A stretch of DNA of 64,000 nt from Lamellibrachia satsuma (Eukaryota > Annelida > Polychaeta > Sabellida > Siboglinidae). Every line of letters starts with the position of its first letter. Within the stretch, counting starts at the first letter, position 1. The stretch lies in the NCBI GenBank assembly GCA_033239005.1, contig BSQZ01000006.1:6747501-6811500 (forward strand). The letters are read 5' to 3'. A model generated the notes under the pieces. That model had not been told where the DNA came from, searched no databases, and was given only the letters and a program-made list of their open reading frames with translations. The position numbers and the translations under genes are program-made. Positions 46,560 through 57,459 of this stretch are shown here, in pieces.

Positions 46560-47892
46560 TGACGGGATGTAGTCTATGTTCTAACATTCTTGTTGTTACT
46601 GTTCATTTCGATGATGTGAGTAACCTGTTACACGCAAACTGTGTTTGGGAGATATTGTCACTGATGTCATTACATATGCATCAACATATCATGTCAACAT
46701 AAATGCATGTTCGGTTTTCTTGTTTATTGGAAATGTACAATGAGTTTCATTGGTGAATTAAACGCCTGTTTTACGGGACATTGCAGAAATTGCAACACTG
46801 AAGTGTTAATATTAATTTTGACGATTCATTAAATATGCTAATTTTGCACCTGATATTCAGAGGCCACTTTACTGCAATAAAAGATCAACTAATAAATCGT
46901 GTTTTACCAGATTTATTGACCTGTCAAATTCCTGTTTTGTACAATTTATGAAGGTAAATACACTAAAGTAACAAATATTACAACACGAGGTGTAGCATTG
47001 TTAATTTAAATGTGATTTGAGATAGAAAAATTCTGAATATTTGCCATTTTAATTATGCTCTATGTATTTAATTATGTGAAACCCGAACTAACTGCGTATC
47101 AGTTAAATAATGAAAATCAGTTCACATTCGCCTTAAACAACAAAGTTGGAGGTGGGTTGAATAAACAAAAAAATCAGTTGAAAATGATGAATAGATGCAG
47201 TGTTGTTTGATTGCTCACCAAAAGGGGCATTCTGTGTGAAATCAAACCAAGAAAAGGCCAAAATAGTCTTGACCCCCTCCAATTTTAATGAATTTAAGCA
47301 CACATGTTGTGCATGGTGTGAAATTTATATATGCTGAATTTCAGACTTGTGCGTGAAATAAAGAGTTATTGCATAGTAATGAAAAATAAGCAAAAATATC
47401 ACGTACGTTACCTCTTACCAAGTATATAGATATAACTTTGGTTCCAATGGTCCTGAAGTGCTGGTCTTAAAATAAAGCTAAGACATTGCCCTGTCCAGAG
47501 ATATGCATCACATGGTAGTAATTTTTTTTACAAAGGTCACTGACCTTGACCTTTGACCCAATATACCCAAAATGAGTAAACTCCGATTTTGATAAAATTT
47601 TGCCATTAGCAAGGTAATTTTATCAATAAGTTCCATTCAAAAAATTACAGTGGGACCTTGGTAAGTTTTTGAGATACAGCAAATTGAAGTGAGTCTGGTA
47701 TTGTTCCCGCAAATTTAGGTTCTGCAGATTTTAACCAGATACCTTAAATGTTCTTTTATGCAGTATCTATAATTGGTCAAATTTATTTTTATTTGGGTCT
47801 AGATAAGTTAACATAATGTACTTTGATAAAAAAATTTCATGGTTTACTCTGATTATTACATGCAAATACAGCATTAATTCTGTAGATTCGGG

Positions 47893-48724
47893 CATGTCAG
47901 ACTTCTACACTAACTACCCAAGCAGACAGTGTCAGACTTTTACATTAACTGCCCAAGCAGACAGTGTCAGACTTCTACATTAACTGTCCAAGCAGACAGT
48001 GTCAGACTTCTACACTAACTACCCAAGCAGACAGTGTCAGACTTGCTTTAACTGCCCAAGCAGACAGTGTCAGACTTCTACATTAACTGCCCAAGCAGAC
48101 AGTGTCAGACTTCTACACTAACTACCCAAGCAGACAGTGTCAGACTTGCTTTAACTGCCCAAGCAGACAGTGTCAGACTTCTACATTAACTGCCCAAGCA
48201 GACTGTCAGACTTCTACATTAACTGTCCAAGCAGACTGTCAGACTTCTACATTAACTGCCCAAGCAGACAGTGTCAGACTTCTACATTAACTGTCCAAGC
48301 AGACAGTGTCAGACTTCTACATTAACTGTCCAAGCAGACAGTGTCAGACTTCTACATTAACTGTCCAAGCAGACAGTGTCAGACTTCTACATTAACTGTC
48401 CAAGCAGACAGTGTCAGACTTCTACATTAACTGTCCAAGCAGACAGTGTCAGACTTCTACATTAACTGTCCAAGCAGACAGTGTCAGACTTCTACATTAA
48501 CTGTCCAAGCAGACAGTGTCAGACTTCTACATTAACTGCCCAAGCAGACAGTGTCAGACTTCTACATTAACTGCCCAAGCAGACAGTGTCAGACTTCTTC
48601 ATTAACTGCCCAAGCAGACTGTCAGACTTCTACATTAACTGCCCAAGCAGACAGTATCAGACTTCTACATTAACTGCCCAAGCAGACTGTCAGACTTCTA
48701 CATTAACTGCCCAAGCAGACAGTG
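47893..48724 (+). repeat. 35-bp minisatellite, about 24 copies (copy B), next to exon 10
   Basis: Same unit as 36675-36958, with some 31-bp variants lacking agtg (gcagactgtcagactt). It ends about 70 bases before exon 10. Confidence 0.96.
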
Positions 48725-48793
48725 TAGTGAAACCTCTGCCTTCTTTTTCACCATTACTTTCACATGTGTCAAACAGTTTCTTGTCTGTCTCAG

Positions 48794-48963
48794 ACTAGAG
48801 AACCAGGTCCTGGAGAGGTTTGAGCAGGAGAGTGGGGGCGAGTTGCTCACTGCTACCCTCTGTCTCCTAGAGGTGTCACAACGGGGTCTGCTCGAGACTG
48901 AACTCATTTCAATTCTTGCCGACTATGATAACATCATGCCTCTGAAGAGGAGCACAGAAAATG
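48794..48963 (+). CDS. Exon 10: winged-helix region after NTPase
   Basis: The acceptor is cttgtctgtctcag before 48794 and the donor is atg|gtgagg after 48963. The first base completes a lysine codon, 56 codons follow, exit phase 1. The peptide contains LERFEQE, LTATLCLLEVSQRGLLETEL and ISILADYD, matching the 'l..l...r.GLsE.EL..lL' winged-helix region of NACHT proteins. The 35-bp minisatellite of copy B ends about 70 bases upstream. The other copy of that array, at 36675-36958, has no exon after it. Confidence 0.93.
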
Positions 48964-49454
48964 GTGAGGGTTGCAGAATCTGTCTTTGTGATCTTATGTT
49001 TATTTTATAATGCAGGTTTATTTATTTTTGATCAATCTAGAAATTCAATATAACCTTTCAATGCCATTCTGAAAATTGTTAAAAGTAGTAAGTGTGATTT
49101 TAGATGTTATTTTATTTAAGTGTTTATTTTGATTTATTTAATTTTTTAACACTGTTGTCCATCTGTCCATAGCATTTGTTTTATTAAATATATGTCTTAA
49201 TGAATTATACGATTTGCTATGCTCGATTTACAATTAATTTACTTATCATTTGCATCCAACAGATTTATATCTTTTTAAAAATGTTAATGTTTATAATTGT
49301 AATGAAACCTTCATTTAAAACACACATCTATTAGCTGTTGTCTGTAGCATTATAAAGATGACTGAAATAACTGATCACTGTAATTGTTTAAGTTCATCTG
49401 GTTTTAGTTGTTCATTCAACCTAGTTTAATTAAAAATACTACAGTTAGATTCAG

Positions 49455-49505
<51 letters not shown>

Positions 49506-49640
49506 TACACAAAATATTTATTAGTTAAATGTGTTTTCCTGATTTCATGTACCAAAGCTGTGCCTGTTGGTAATCATGCTATATATTCAAAAGGTTCTTT
49601 AGGCGTGCTGAAGTAACTGGCAAGTTTTAGAAAGACTGAA
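48964..49640 (+). other. Intron 10 left part with (AT)n
   Basis: AT-rich sequence with a dinucleotide AT run at about 49459-49502. Otherwise nothing recognised. Confidence 0.6.
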
Positions 49641-50470
49641 CGGGTTAAGATTTACTTGTGTATGCCCTAGAGACAAGGAGGTTAAGATCTATTTGTGCAT
49701 GCCCTAGAGACAAGGAGGTTAAGATCTATTTGTGTATGCCCTAGAGACAAGGAGGTTAAGATCTATTTGTGTATGCCCTGGAGACAAGGAGGTTAAGATC
49801 TATTTGTGTATGCCCTAGAGACAAGGAGGTTAAGATCTATTTGTGTATGCCCTGGAGACAAGGAGGTTAAGATCTATTTGTGTATGCCCTAGAGACAAGG
49901 AGGTTAAGATCTATTTGTGTATGCCCTAGAGACAAGGAGGTTAAGATCTATTTGTGTATGCCCTAGAGACAAGGAGGTTAAGATCTATTTGTGTATGCCC
50001 TAGAGACAAGGAGGTAAGCATGCTATATATTCCAAAGGTTGTTTAGATGTGCTGATTTAATTGGCCAGTTTTAGAAAAACTGAACAGGTTAAGATCTACT
50101 TGTGTATGTCCTAGAGACAAGGATGTTAAAATGTACTTGTGTATGCCCTAGAGACAAGGAGGTTAAGATATATTTGTGTATGCCCTAGAGACAAGGAGGT
50201 TAAGATCTACTTGTGTATGCCCTAGAGACAAGGATGTTAAGATTTACTTGTGTATGCCCTAGAGACAAGGAGGTTAAGATCTACTTGTGTATGCCCTAGA
50301 GACAAGGATGTTAAGATTTACTTGTGTATGCCCTAGAGACAAGGATGTTAAGATTTACTTGTGTATGCCCTAGAGACAAGGAGGTTAAGATCTAGTTGTG
50401 TATGTCCTAGAGACAAGGAGATTAAGATCTACTTGTGTATGCCCTAGAGACAAGGAGGTTAAGATTTACT
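49577..50470 (+). repeat. Two 37-bp minisatellite arrays plus duplicated leader
   Basis: The unit core is gttaagatctatttgtgtat followed by gccctagagacaaggag. Array 1 (about 49640-50012) and array 2 (about 50085-50470) have about ten units each. Each is preceded by the same approximately 75-base leader (catgctatatattc...aaaggtt...ttttagaaa.actgaac.ggttaagat, from 49577 and 50018). The whole leader plus array was therefore duplicated. The last unit of array 1 ends aaggag|gtaagc, a consensus-like splice donor. Confidence 0.95.
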
Positions 50471-50584
50471 TGCCTTAACCATTCCCAGAAACATCACAGA
50501 AGTACTCAGTGTCCAATCATAACCAGCTTAGCTTATTTTCACGTGGTCACATTACATCACTGTCAAACCGTACATCCTTCAGAT

Positions 50585-51380
50585 TCAAGATTATGGTACT
50601 TCTAGATTGTGACCAAATAAAGCAAGCACAGGAGTTACTGAACCGAGTCGAAAAGGAATGTCAAAAAGTCGGTCTGGGCATTAATGCCAAGAAGACCAAG
50701 TTGATGGCATACAACATAGAAGACCAAGTTGATGGCATACAACATAGAAGAAGAGTTAGAGCTGAAACTGTTGATGGCACAAAGCTGAAGGAGGTGAATG
50801 ACTTCAAATAATTAGGTTCATGGGTAGATTCCACTGAGGAGGACATACTAATCAGAAAAGGCCTTGTGTGGGTTGCTGCAAACAGAATGAAGAAAATATG
50901 GAAATCAAATATCTCAAGGAACGTCTCTTCGTGGCAGCTGTGCATGAAATCAGTACTCCTGTATGGGTTGGAAGCCTGGACACTGACCAAATCTCTGGAA
51001 AAGCAGTTGAATGGCTGCTACACTAGACTACTGCGAATGGTGTTCATTGTTCACTGGAAAGAGCACGTGACAAATGAAAAGCTGTGTGGAACAATGACGA
51101 GGGTAACAGACAAGATTCAGGAGCGCAGGATGCGGTTTGCTGGGCACAACATAAGGGAAGCGGGGACACCGTTGTCAAAACTAATACCCTGGGAGGCGAC
51201 GCATGGATGCTCTTCAAGGGGACAGCCCGCTCTTAGCTGTGTCGAGGTCCTAAAATTGGATGATGGTGTGACAGATACAGAGGAGTTAACTGCATGTAAG
51301 AAGGAGAGAGCTGAATGGCGAGCCATCAAGTCCCAAAATCTTTCGACCAGATGATGATGAGATGGTGAATATCATTAACA
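50585..51380 (+). pseudogene. RTE-like LINE 3' fragment (RT C-terminus)
   Basis: The + strand frame contains LLDCDQIKQAQELLNRVEKE, GLGINAKKTKLMAYN, EVNDFK, a stop (50809-50811), then LGSWVDSTEEDI in the same frame, MKSVLLYGLEAWTLTKSLEK and ERRMRFAGH, ending near KKERAEWRAIKSQ. These are the RTE-type ORF C-terminal blocks. A 28-bp tandem duplication (gaagaccaagttgatggcat core, about 50685-50740) shifts the frame locally. The 3' end runs into gatgatgatgagatg, like the simple-repeat tails of RTE elements. 5' truncated. Confidence 0.85.
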
Positions 51381-51526
51381 GTGTCTGGGGCAACAATCTG
51401 CTCGAATGTCTTCACCAAACTGTTTTCTCCAAATCTTAATATGATGTCTTTGCTAATCAGGCAAGGTTGAGCCTGTTTGGGTATAAGCCTTAGTAGTGGG
51501 GTTTTATGTTCATTTGTTTCATCCAG

Positions 51527-51689
51527 GTGGCCAGGGGCATGAGAAAAAGCAGGACATGGGCAGGTTGCCAGCGGCCAAGTGGGCAGTGGTCTATGGCACA
51601 TTGCGGCCATTTCTCCGGCCATTTGGGGAGAGTGGAGAAGGGCGGCTGGATTTCTACCATCGGTCACTCAGCAAAGCCGTCAGAATGAG
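51527..51689 (+). CDS. Exon 11: winged-helix region, ends at a GC donor
   Basis: The acceptor is catttgtttcatccag before 51527. The donor is atgag|gcaagt after 51689, a GC-AG intron. Two bases complete a glycine, 53 codons follow, exit phase 2. The peptide contains LPAAKWAVVYGTLRPFLRP and RLDFYHRSLSKAVR. These match the family's 'lp...Ws.ll..L.p.l......l..fyH.sl.eaV' block. No GT donor in the right phase is seen at this end, and the GC donor restores the phase of exon 12. Confidence 0.9.
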
Positions 51690-52140
51690 GCAAGTCTAAT
51701 CACCTTACATAATATTGTATTTGTGTGATTTGTGTTAGTTTATGGATTGTGAAATATATTTCCGCATAATGTTGGTTTCATGCACTTTTCCATTACTTTT
51801 GTTTACTGTTAAATTATTGTTAATGTCAATCAATTAATCAATCAATTAATCGATCAATATTTTATTTCCAACACAGTTCCAATTTCATAATAATAACAAT
51901 TGAGTACAAAAACATATTCAGCATGTGAAATTAAAGTATTATTAAGCATTACAATACATTTTAATCTCCCGGATTCGCTGGGAGACTCCCGGAAATCTAT
52001 CAAATCTGTTCTCCCAGACGGGAACAAATCTCCCGGATTTCTGATGAAACCTAAAATATTTTTGTGTCGTCTAACAAAAGATCGTCAAACCCTCCCTTTA
52101 TTCACGTTCACAACAACAGCAAGGGTTAGTTCAATCAAGT
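51690..52140 (+). other. Intron 11 start, no gene seen
   Basis: Begins with the GC donor. The string tctcccgga recurs at about 51965, 51983 and 52030 and looks like part of a repeat I cannot assign. A short (tcaat)n stretch is near 51830-51860. Confidence 0.5.
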
Positions 52141-52849
52141 CTTGTGCAGAGTGGACAAACTTAGCTAAACAGTATCCTTGTGCTTTGTCTGTTCTTCTTC
52201 CCATTGCTCCCTTGCGAGGTGGGGTCCATGTCACTTGGTAGCTCCTTCCACTTTCGTTGTTAACTCTCCATCTCCCTCTGTCTTCTGCGATGGTCTTCCA
52301 CTCTTGGCCGTTCGTACCTGCCCTTTCAAGATCTTATTTGACACAGTCTTTCCATCGCAGCTTTGGTCTTCCTCTTCTTCTTCTCTCACCTTCTTCTGCT
52401 TTCCATGCTCTTTTTGACATTCTGTCTTCGCCCATTCTTTGCACATATCCTGCCCATCTCATTCTGCTTCCGACTACTTAATCTTTAGGTGTTTTTTCAT
52501 GTCAATCTCTTCTCTCAATTCCTTCATCTTCCTTCTATCTTCTTGGGTTACTTTGCATATTCTTCTGACCCACTTGTTTTCTGCTATCTGTATCTTCTCC
52601 TCCTGTCTCTCTGTCAGTGCCAGTGTTCCCAACCCGTATATCCAGGCAGGTACCACGCAGGCTTCCAACACATTTCCTTTTAGTTGTTTCTTCAATTTTC
52701 TGTCCCACATAATGCCTTCCAACCTCCTCCATGCTGCTGCTCCTGCTTGCTCTCTCCTCTGTGTTTCCTTACTACTTCCTCCAATCTCCACACTGTTCCG
52801 CCCAAGTATACAAACCTGTTCACTTGTTTAATGGTCTTTCCGTCAACAA

Positions 52850-53233
52850 CTACATATAGATCCACGTTACTTCGGTCTTCTCCAGATTCATTCGGAGGCC
52901 ATGTTTTCTAAAGGTGCTACTCCATTCTTTCAATGTTTTCTGTAGATCCTCTTTGTTATCAGCCACCATTGCTAGGTCATCTGCATATAGTTTCTTCTCA
53001 AGTTCTTCCTGTTCAGATATCTTTCCACTGATCAGATCGATCACCATAATGAAACGCTGGGGACTCAAGGCACTTCCCTGTCTAAGTCCTACTCCCACTC
53101 CAAATTGTTCCGATATTTCTCCTTCAACTCTCACCACCACTGTTGTCTCCTTGTACATTTCCTCAACCATTCTGACCTCTGCCTCTCCAACCTCCATCCA
53201 TCTCATGACTGCAAATGCAAGTTCTCTCGGCAC
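52850..53233 (-). pseudogene. RTE-like RT catalytic segment
   Basis: The frame contains REVRWVEEMYKETTV-like text as seen (EVRMVEEMYKETTVVVRVEG), FGVGVGLRQGSALSP, and LEKKLYADDLAMVADNKED with both catalytic Asp residues. It ends with KHGLRMNLEKTEVTW. The Y-A-D-D box is intact, but the frame is separated from RT blocks upstream. Confidence 0.9.
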
Positions 53234-53445
53234 GGTGTCAAATTACTTTTCCAGATCGATAAAACTGAATGCGACATCCTTTCTACTCTTCTCAATAATT
53301 TGTCTGATGGCAAACAATCCATCATCTGTTCCTCTCCCTTTCCTAAATCCCTCACCCTAGCATCCAGTATCCTTTCCATCAATTTCAGGGCTTGGCTCAG
53401 TAATGTGATGCCTCTGTGTCTCCCTGGGTCATGGATGTCCCCTTT

Positions 53446-54246
53446 CTACTTCCATATCGTCACAATCACTCCTCTTCGCCACTCTGTTGGTATCTCTCCT
53501 GTAGTGAAACACACATTAAACAGCCTCATCAGCCACTTGATTCCCACTAGTCTGTTTGTTTTCACCATTTCCACTGACAGTTCGTTCACTCCTACAGCCT
53601 TCCCAGTTTTCATCGTTTTTACAGCTTTCTCCACCTCTTCTTCTATTATTGTACTCACCTCCAGCTCTCTCCTTACAGAATGTGGTATCTGACATTCTCC
53701 CTCAGGGTTTTGGAGTTTCTTGAAATGCTCCTCCCATACACCTAGCAGGCTACCACTTGTTTTACTCCAGTGACCATCGCTTCTCTTCATTGCTGATGTT
53801 TGAGTAGTATCTTGCTGATGTTCGAGGAAATGTACAAGGAGACAACAGTGGTGGTTAGAGTCGAAGGAGAAACATCGGTACTTCTGCTTTAGCCTTGTCT
53901 TTTCTTCATCACTCACTTCTTCCACACACTTCAGTGCCTCCTTCTTTTCTTGTATAGCTTGTTCAACTTCCTGGTTCCACCACCACTGTTCTTTCTTCTT
54001 TCGACCTTGTGTGGGCTTTCCTGGTGTTCGGCCACATATCTCCTCAGCTGTTCCAACAAAGCCTTCCTTAAATGCTGTCCACCCTGCTTCCACATCCTCC
54101 CTTTGTTCTTTAAGTAGCCTGAACTTCCTATCTACTTCGCTTTTGTATTTTTCCATCACCTCTCCTTCACATTTCCACCACCTGATCACCTGCCTTTGCT
54201 TCCTCCTTCTTTGTTTGCTTCTTCCTATCCACATAACTTCTGACAA
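53446..54246 (-). pseudogene. RTE-like pre-RT linker and RT start, with inverted insert
   Basis: The frame contains EEICGRTPGKPTQGRKKKEQ, WWWNQEVEQAIQEKKEALK, then an odd segment CFSFDSNHHCCLLVHFLEH, then WEEHFKKLQNPE, KTMKTGKAVGVNELSVEMVK and EIPTEWRRGVIVTIW. The odd segment (about 53824-53881) is the reverse complement of RT coding sequence at about 53107-53164 of the same element. That points to a local inverted insertion that happens to leave the frame open. Confidence 0.88.
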
Positions 54247-54900
54247 TCAGCAGATCTATCTCTGTTCTGTTGTTCCCACTTATGTAGGTTATCTTGTGTG
54301 ACTCCCTCTTCTGGAAGAATGAGTTTATCACCACCAACTGATTTCTGGCGAGCATCTCCACCAAGTCTTGTCCCTCCCTGTTTCTTGTTCCCCACCCATA
54401 CTTTCCTACGGTCTCCTCACTGTTCTGTCTCTTTCCCACGTGTGCATTCATGTCACCTGCCACAACCAACACTGTCTCCAGCTCCACATGCCTGATAATT
54501 TTGTCCAAGTTACTTCGGAATGCGTCCTTGTCTTCTTGCGTTCTCCCCTTCTGTGGTGCATATACTGACAGTATACACATCATCTGTCCTCCGACCAATG
54601 TCCACACTGCAATGATCCTGCCTCCCCATCTCTCCACCCGATGACTTCCTTACTGTATTCCTCGTTCATAATCACTCCCACTCCATTTGTCTTTCCATCT
54701 CCCCCTGCATGCAGCATCTTAAATCCTTCACCCAGGTCCACTGCTCTGTCCCCTTTCCACTTTGTTTCTCGGATCACCAACACCAAGAGCTGCCTCCTCT
54801 TCGTTAGCTCAACCCCCTCCACTCTTTCCAGTCACTATACCCACATTGAGGGTGGCAAACCGGACTTTGCATGAGAGCCGATGCTGGCTGTTCGACCCTG

Positions 54901-55440
54901 TGCTTTGTCTGTTATTCAAGTTATTTATACGCGTTAGACAAACGGTCCCCTGTTATCATCACCCACATGTACACATCAAATTCAAATATTGCCCATCAAT
55001 CTCCAGTATAAGTTTTATTTCATTCATACACATTTTATAATTGTCTCAATTGGAACATGTTATGAAAGAAAAGATTTAAAAAAGGTTTTCATAAAAAATG
55101 CCTCCATCACCTTTGATCACAAATGCCTCCGTCACCCAGGATTACAAACTTTGTCATGCCATAATATATTTCAGGAGTTGAAAAAAATTGTGTATCCCAT
55201 CAGAGTATTGTAACTGTGTGATATATTTTACTAGTCCACAAAGAATTTGTCTATTGCCAAAATGTTTATTAACATGCAAGTGTACCATTTAATAATGCAG
55301 TGTTGTTGAAATGGAACTAAAGCTGATATCATGGTAATTTTATAAGGGGCGAGGATGTGAAATATTCTGATTTACGTGCAATTCACCGATATCTCGAGAC
55401 CCTCCAATTTATGTATAAATTTCCTGTATTTGCATTTCTG
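54901..55440 (+). other. Intron 11 middle, no gene seen
   Basis: AT-rich. The bases 55272-55360 resemble 41678-41760 (catgcaagtgtaccatt and ggtaattt..a..gg.cga). Confidence 0.5.
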
Positions 55441-55652
55441 AAACTTAACAAGTATGTAATACCTGGTAGTGTGTTAGAAACTTAACGTGTATGTAATACC
55501 TGGTAGTGTGTTAGTATGTAACACCTGGTAGTGTGTTAGAAACATAACATTTAGTTAGTACCTGGTAGTGTGTTAGTATGTAACACCTGGTAGTGTGTTA
55601 GTATGTAACACCTGGTAGTGTGTTAGTATGTAACACCTGGTAGTGTGTTAGA
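55440..55652 (+). repeat. 25-bp tandem repeat, imperfect, about 7 copies
   Basis: The core is gtatgtaacacctggtagtg followed by tgtta; left units are interrupted by gaaac(t/a)taac segments. Confidence 0.9.
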
Positions 55653-55729
55653 AACGGGATGAACCGGAGTGTAATACTTATCTATGGCTCATCACTTCTC
55701 ATAGATCTAATAAGTTGTTACTGGTATAA

Positions 55730-56215
55730 AATGTAGTACTTCTAATTTGCAGAAAGTATCGATTTTACTAGATTTTAAATGTTGTTAACACAAAGGACAA
55801 ATAACTTTGGACCTAAAATAGATCCCTGTGAGACTCCACATGTGACGTCTAGTAGCTCCGAGATACACCCATCAAAATTAACAAATTGTTTAATTTTTGT
55901 GAGGTAGCATTTAATCCAATCATTTGGTACACCACGCACCCCATGAAAGTTAAAATTTTGATCAGAATTCCATGGTCTACTGTATCGAAGGCCTTTTTAA
56001 ATATATTAATTCACTAATCGCATGTTTTTTGCTGTATTATGGCATGTAACATAGATATGTTTGTATGTGCAAAGTTTTTGGTACATGCTTTCACCGCATT
56101 AATAACCTGTTTCTCATTTACAGGTTTTAGGAACAAAAAATTTTCAGTCCTACCTAAATAATCATATAAAAACGTCTGAATTTGTGATGTCCTTTGATAT
56201 AGGACTAACATTAGC
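55730..56215 (-). pseudogene. LINE reverse transcriptase fragment
   Basis: The minus-strand text includes EKQVINAVKACTKNFAHTNI (56014-56211), then KKAFDTVDHGILIK near 55990 and, with frame changes, GVSQGSI.GP near 55830. These are RT blocks of the same broad type as the LINE at 1-3160. The fragment is degenerate and lacks both ends. Confidence 0.7.
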
Positions 56216-56413
56216 TTTTTATATATTCATTTGCCATATCTTTTTGTTAGATATGTTTCCATCCCCATGCATTAGATGAAATGGATAGTTCACACACTGG
56301 TGTTTATTGCGCACAGTGTGTATAGTTTTCACAATCACCCATGTTTCTTTGGAAATTCCTCTCTTTTCTGAAAGCAGTTTACTATAGTACACTTTTTCAG
56401 CCAATCTTAATAT

Positions 56414-57451
56414 CAGGCTTGTTAACAAATGCATGTCAACGCATTTGTATGCAAATGCTTCACTTGATTCAAATGCGAATGAAAATGCCATTTTCCAGGA
56501 ATGCATGCAAATGTTTTGGGTACACATTTGCAAATGCATTTGAATTAATTTCAAATGTTTTGGCTTTATATTAACGTTTTGTTTTATTTTGAGAAAAAAC
56601 TACGTAATGTATACAAACACGTTATTAATTTAATAAATACAGTAGTACATTATTGTAACCACTAAGTACCACTACATACCAGTCCCACTACATGAACATG
56701 TCTGTAGAGTCATACACTGAGTCACACAGTTCCAGGCCTGCAGAGGTGGTGGAAATGGGAGGGAGGAATAGACAATTGACAGTTTACTGGGAACCATGGC
56801 AGGGAATGAAAGGCTAATCCTTCAGGTAGGCCAGAATAGAAGGAGGACCCAAGACAATAGACTGTCCACTGGTGGGGTCACTTGGAAGATAACCTGGTGG
56901 ATAATTACAGCTACCACTAATCACTGTCTCTGGCTGTAAATATTTAGTGCTGGCATTGCTAATGTTTACTCCCCCAATGAGCTGCCACCCCAACCCACCC
57001 CAACAGTGCAAAGTACAAACACAACACAAGGGAGTCATTTGTCTGCATTGTTTGATTTGTTTAGATGAACAGGTAATCTCTGAAGCCATCAACTTATAGA
57101 CCAGTTGATCTTTTCATGTTGTATGGATAACAGCTGAGGCATTGACCAGTTGTCCTACAGAGCACTTTTTCAAAGAGTACATTGTGAAAGTGGATTCGCC
57201 GGTCAGACAATGATTTCATATTCTGCAGAGCACTTTTTCCAATGGCATGTTGTGAACTTGTGAAAGTGAATCTAACAATAATAATTATTAAAAGAATTAC
57301 GCATGCATTTAATTGCGCATTTGGTTGTGCATTTGACAAATTAAATGTTTGGGTGTCGCATTCAAATTCAGATGCATTTACAATTTTATGGAGGCACTTG
57401 AATGCGCATTCAAATGCTCAACATTCAAATGTGCATTTGTTAACAAGCCTG
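56414..57451. mobile_element. Non-autonomous hAT-like element with 8-bp target duplication
   Basis: The left end is caggcttgttaacaaatgca. The right end is its exact reverse complement over about 20 bases, ending gcctg at 57451. Both flanks carry the same 8 bases, cttaatat (56406-56413 and 57452-57459). An 8-bp duplication with CAGG...CCTG ends is the hAT signature. The ends are full of caaatgc/gcatttg motifs in both orientations, like subterminal transposase-binding repeats. No transposase frame is seen in 1038 bases. It lies in intron 11. Confidence 0.9.
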
Positions 57452-57459
57452 CTTAATAT

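Larger units (their letters stand above)
38079..48776 (+). repeat. Duplicated intron segment, copy B
   Basis: Counterpart of copy A (27263-37009). It lacks the CR1-like LINE, so flanks are contiguous near 44890. It retains DIRS-like sequence and several arrays (40235-44725) and about 430 bases (38555-38990) missing from copy A near 27740. It ends 17 bases before exon 10, so only copy B connects to the exon. Confidence 0.88.
52140..54900 (-). mobile_element. RTE-like LINE, almost full-length but broken
   Basis: Read on the minus strand: RFATLNVG (about 54850); endonuclease with RETKWKGDRAVDLGEGFKML and GDGKTNGVGVIMNEE (54580-54822); SVYAPQKGRTQEDKDAF, VAGDMNAHVGKRQNSEETVG and FFQKRESHKITYISGNNRTE (54167-54637). 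Then a pre-RT piece and RT start (53446-54246), RT with YADDLAMVADNKEDL (52850-53233), and the C-terminus (52474-52791 and 52231-52446). Several frameshifts separate these frames. Both ends carry tgtgctttgtctgtt (about 52169 and 54899). It lies in intron 11, antisense to the host gene. Confidence 0.9.

Noticed and set aside
50509..50811. ATG-initiated small protein
   Set aside because: The segment is the internal part of an RTE RT domain continuing beyond an in-frame stop; the ATG lies outside homology.
52439..54301. Several + strand frames of 60-195 residues rich in Ser, Leu and Phe
   Set aside because: Shadows of the minus-strand RTE-like LINE.
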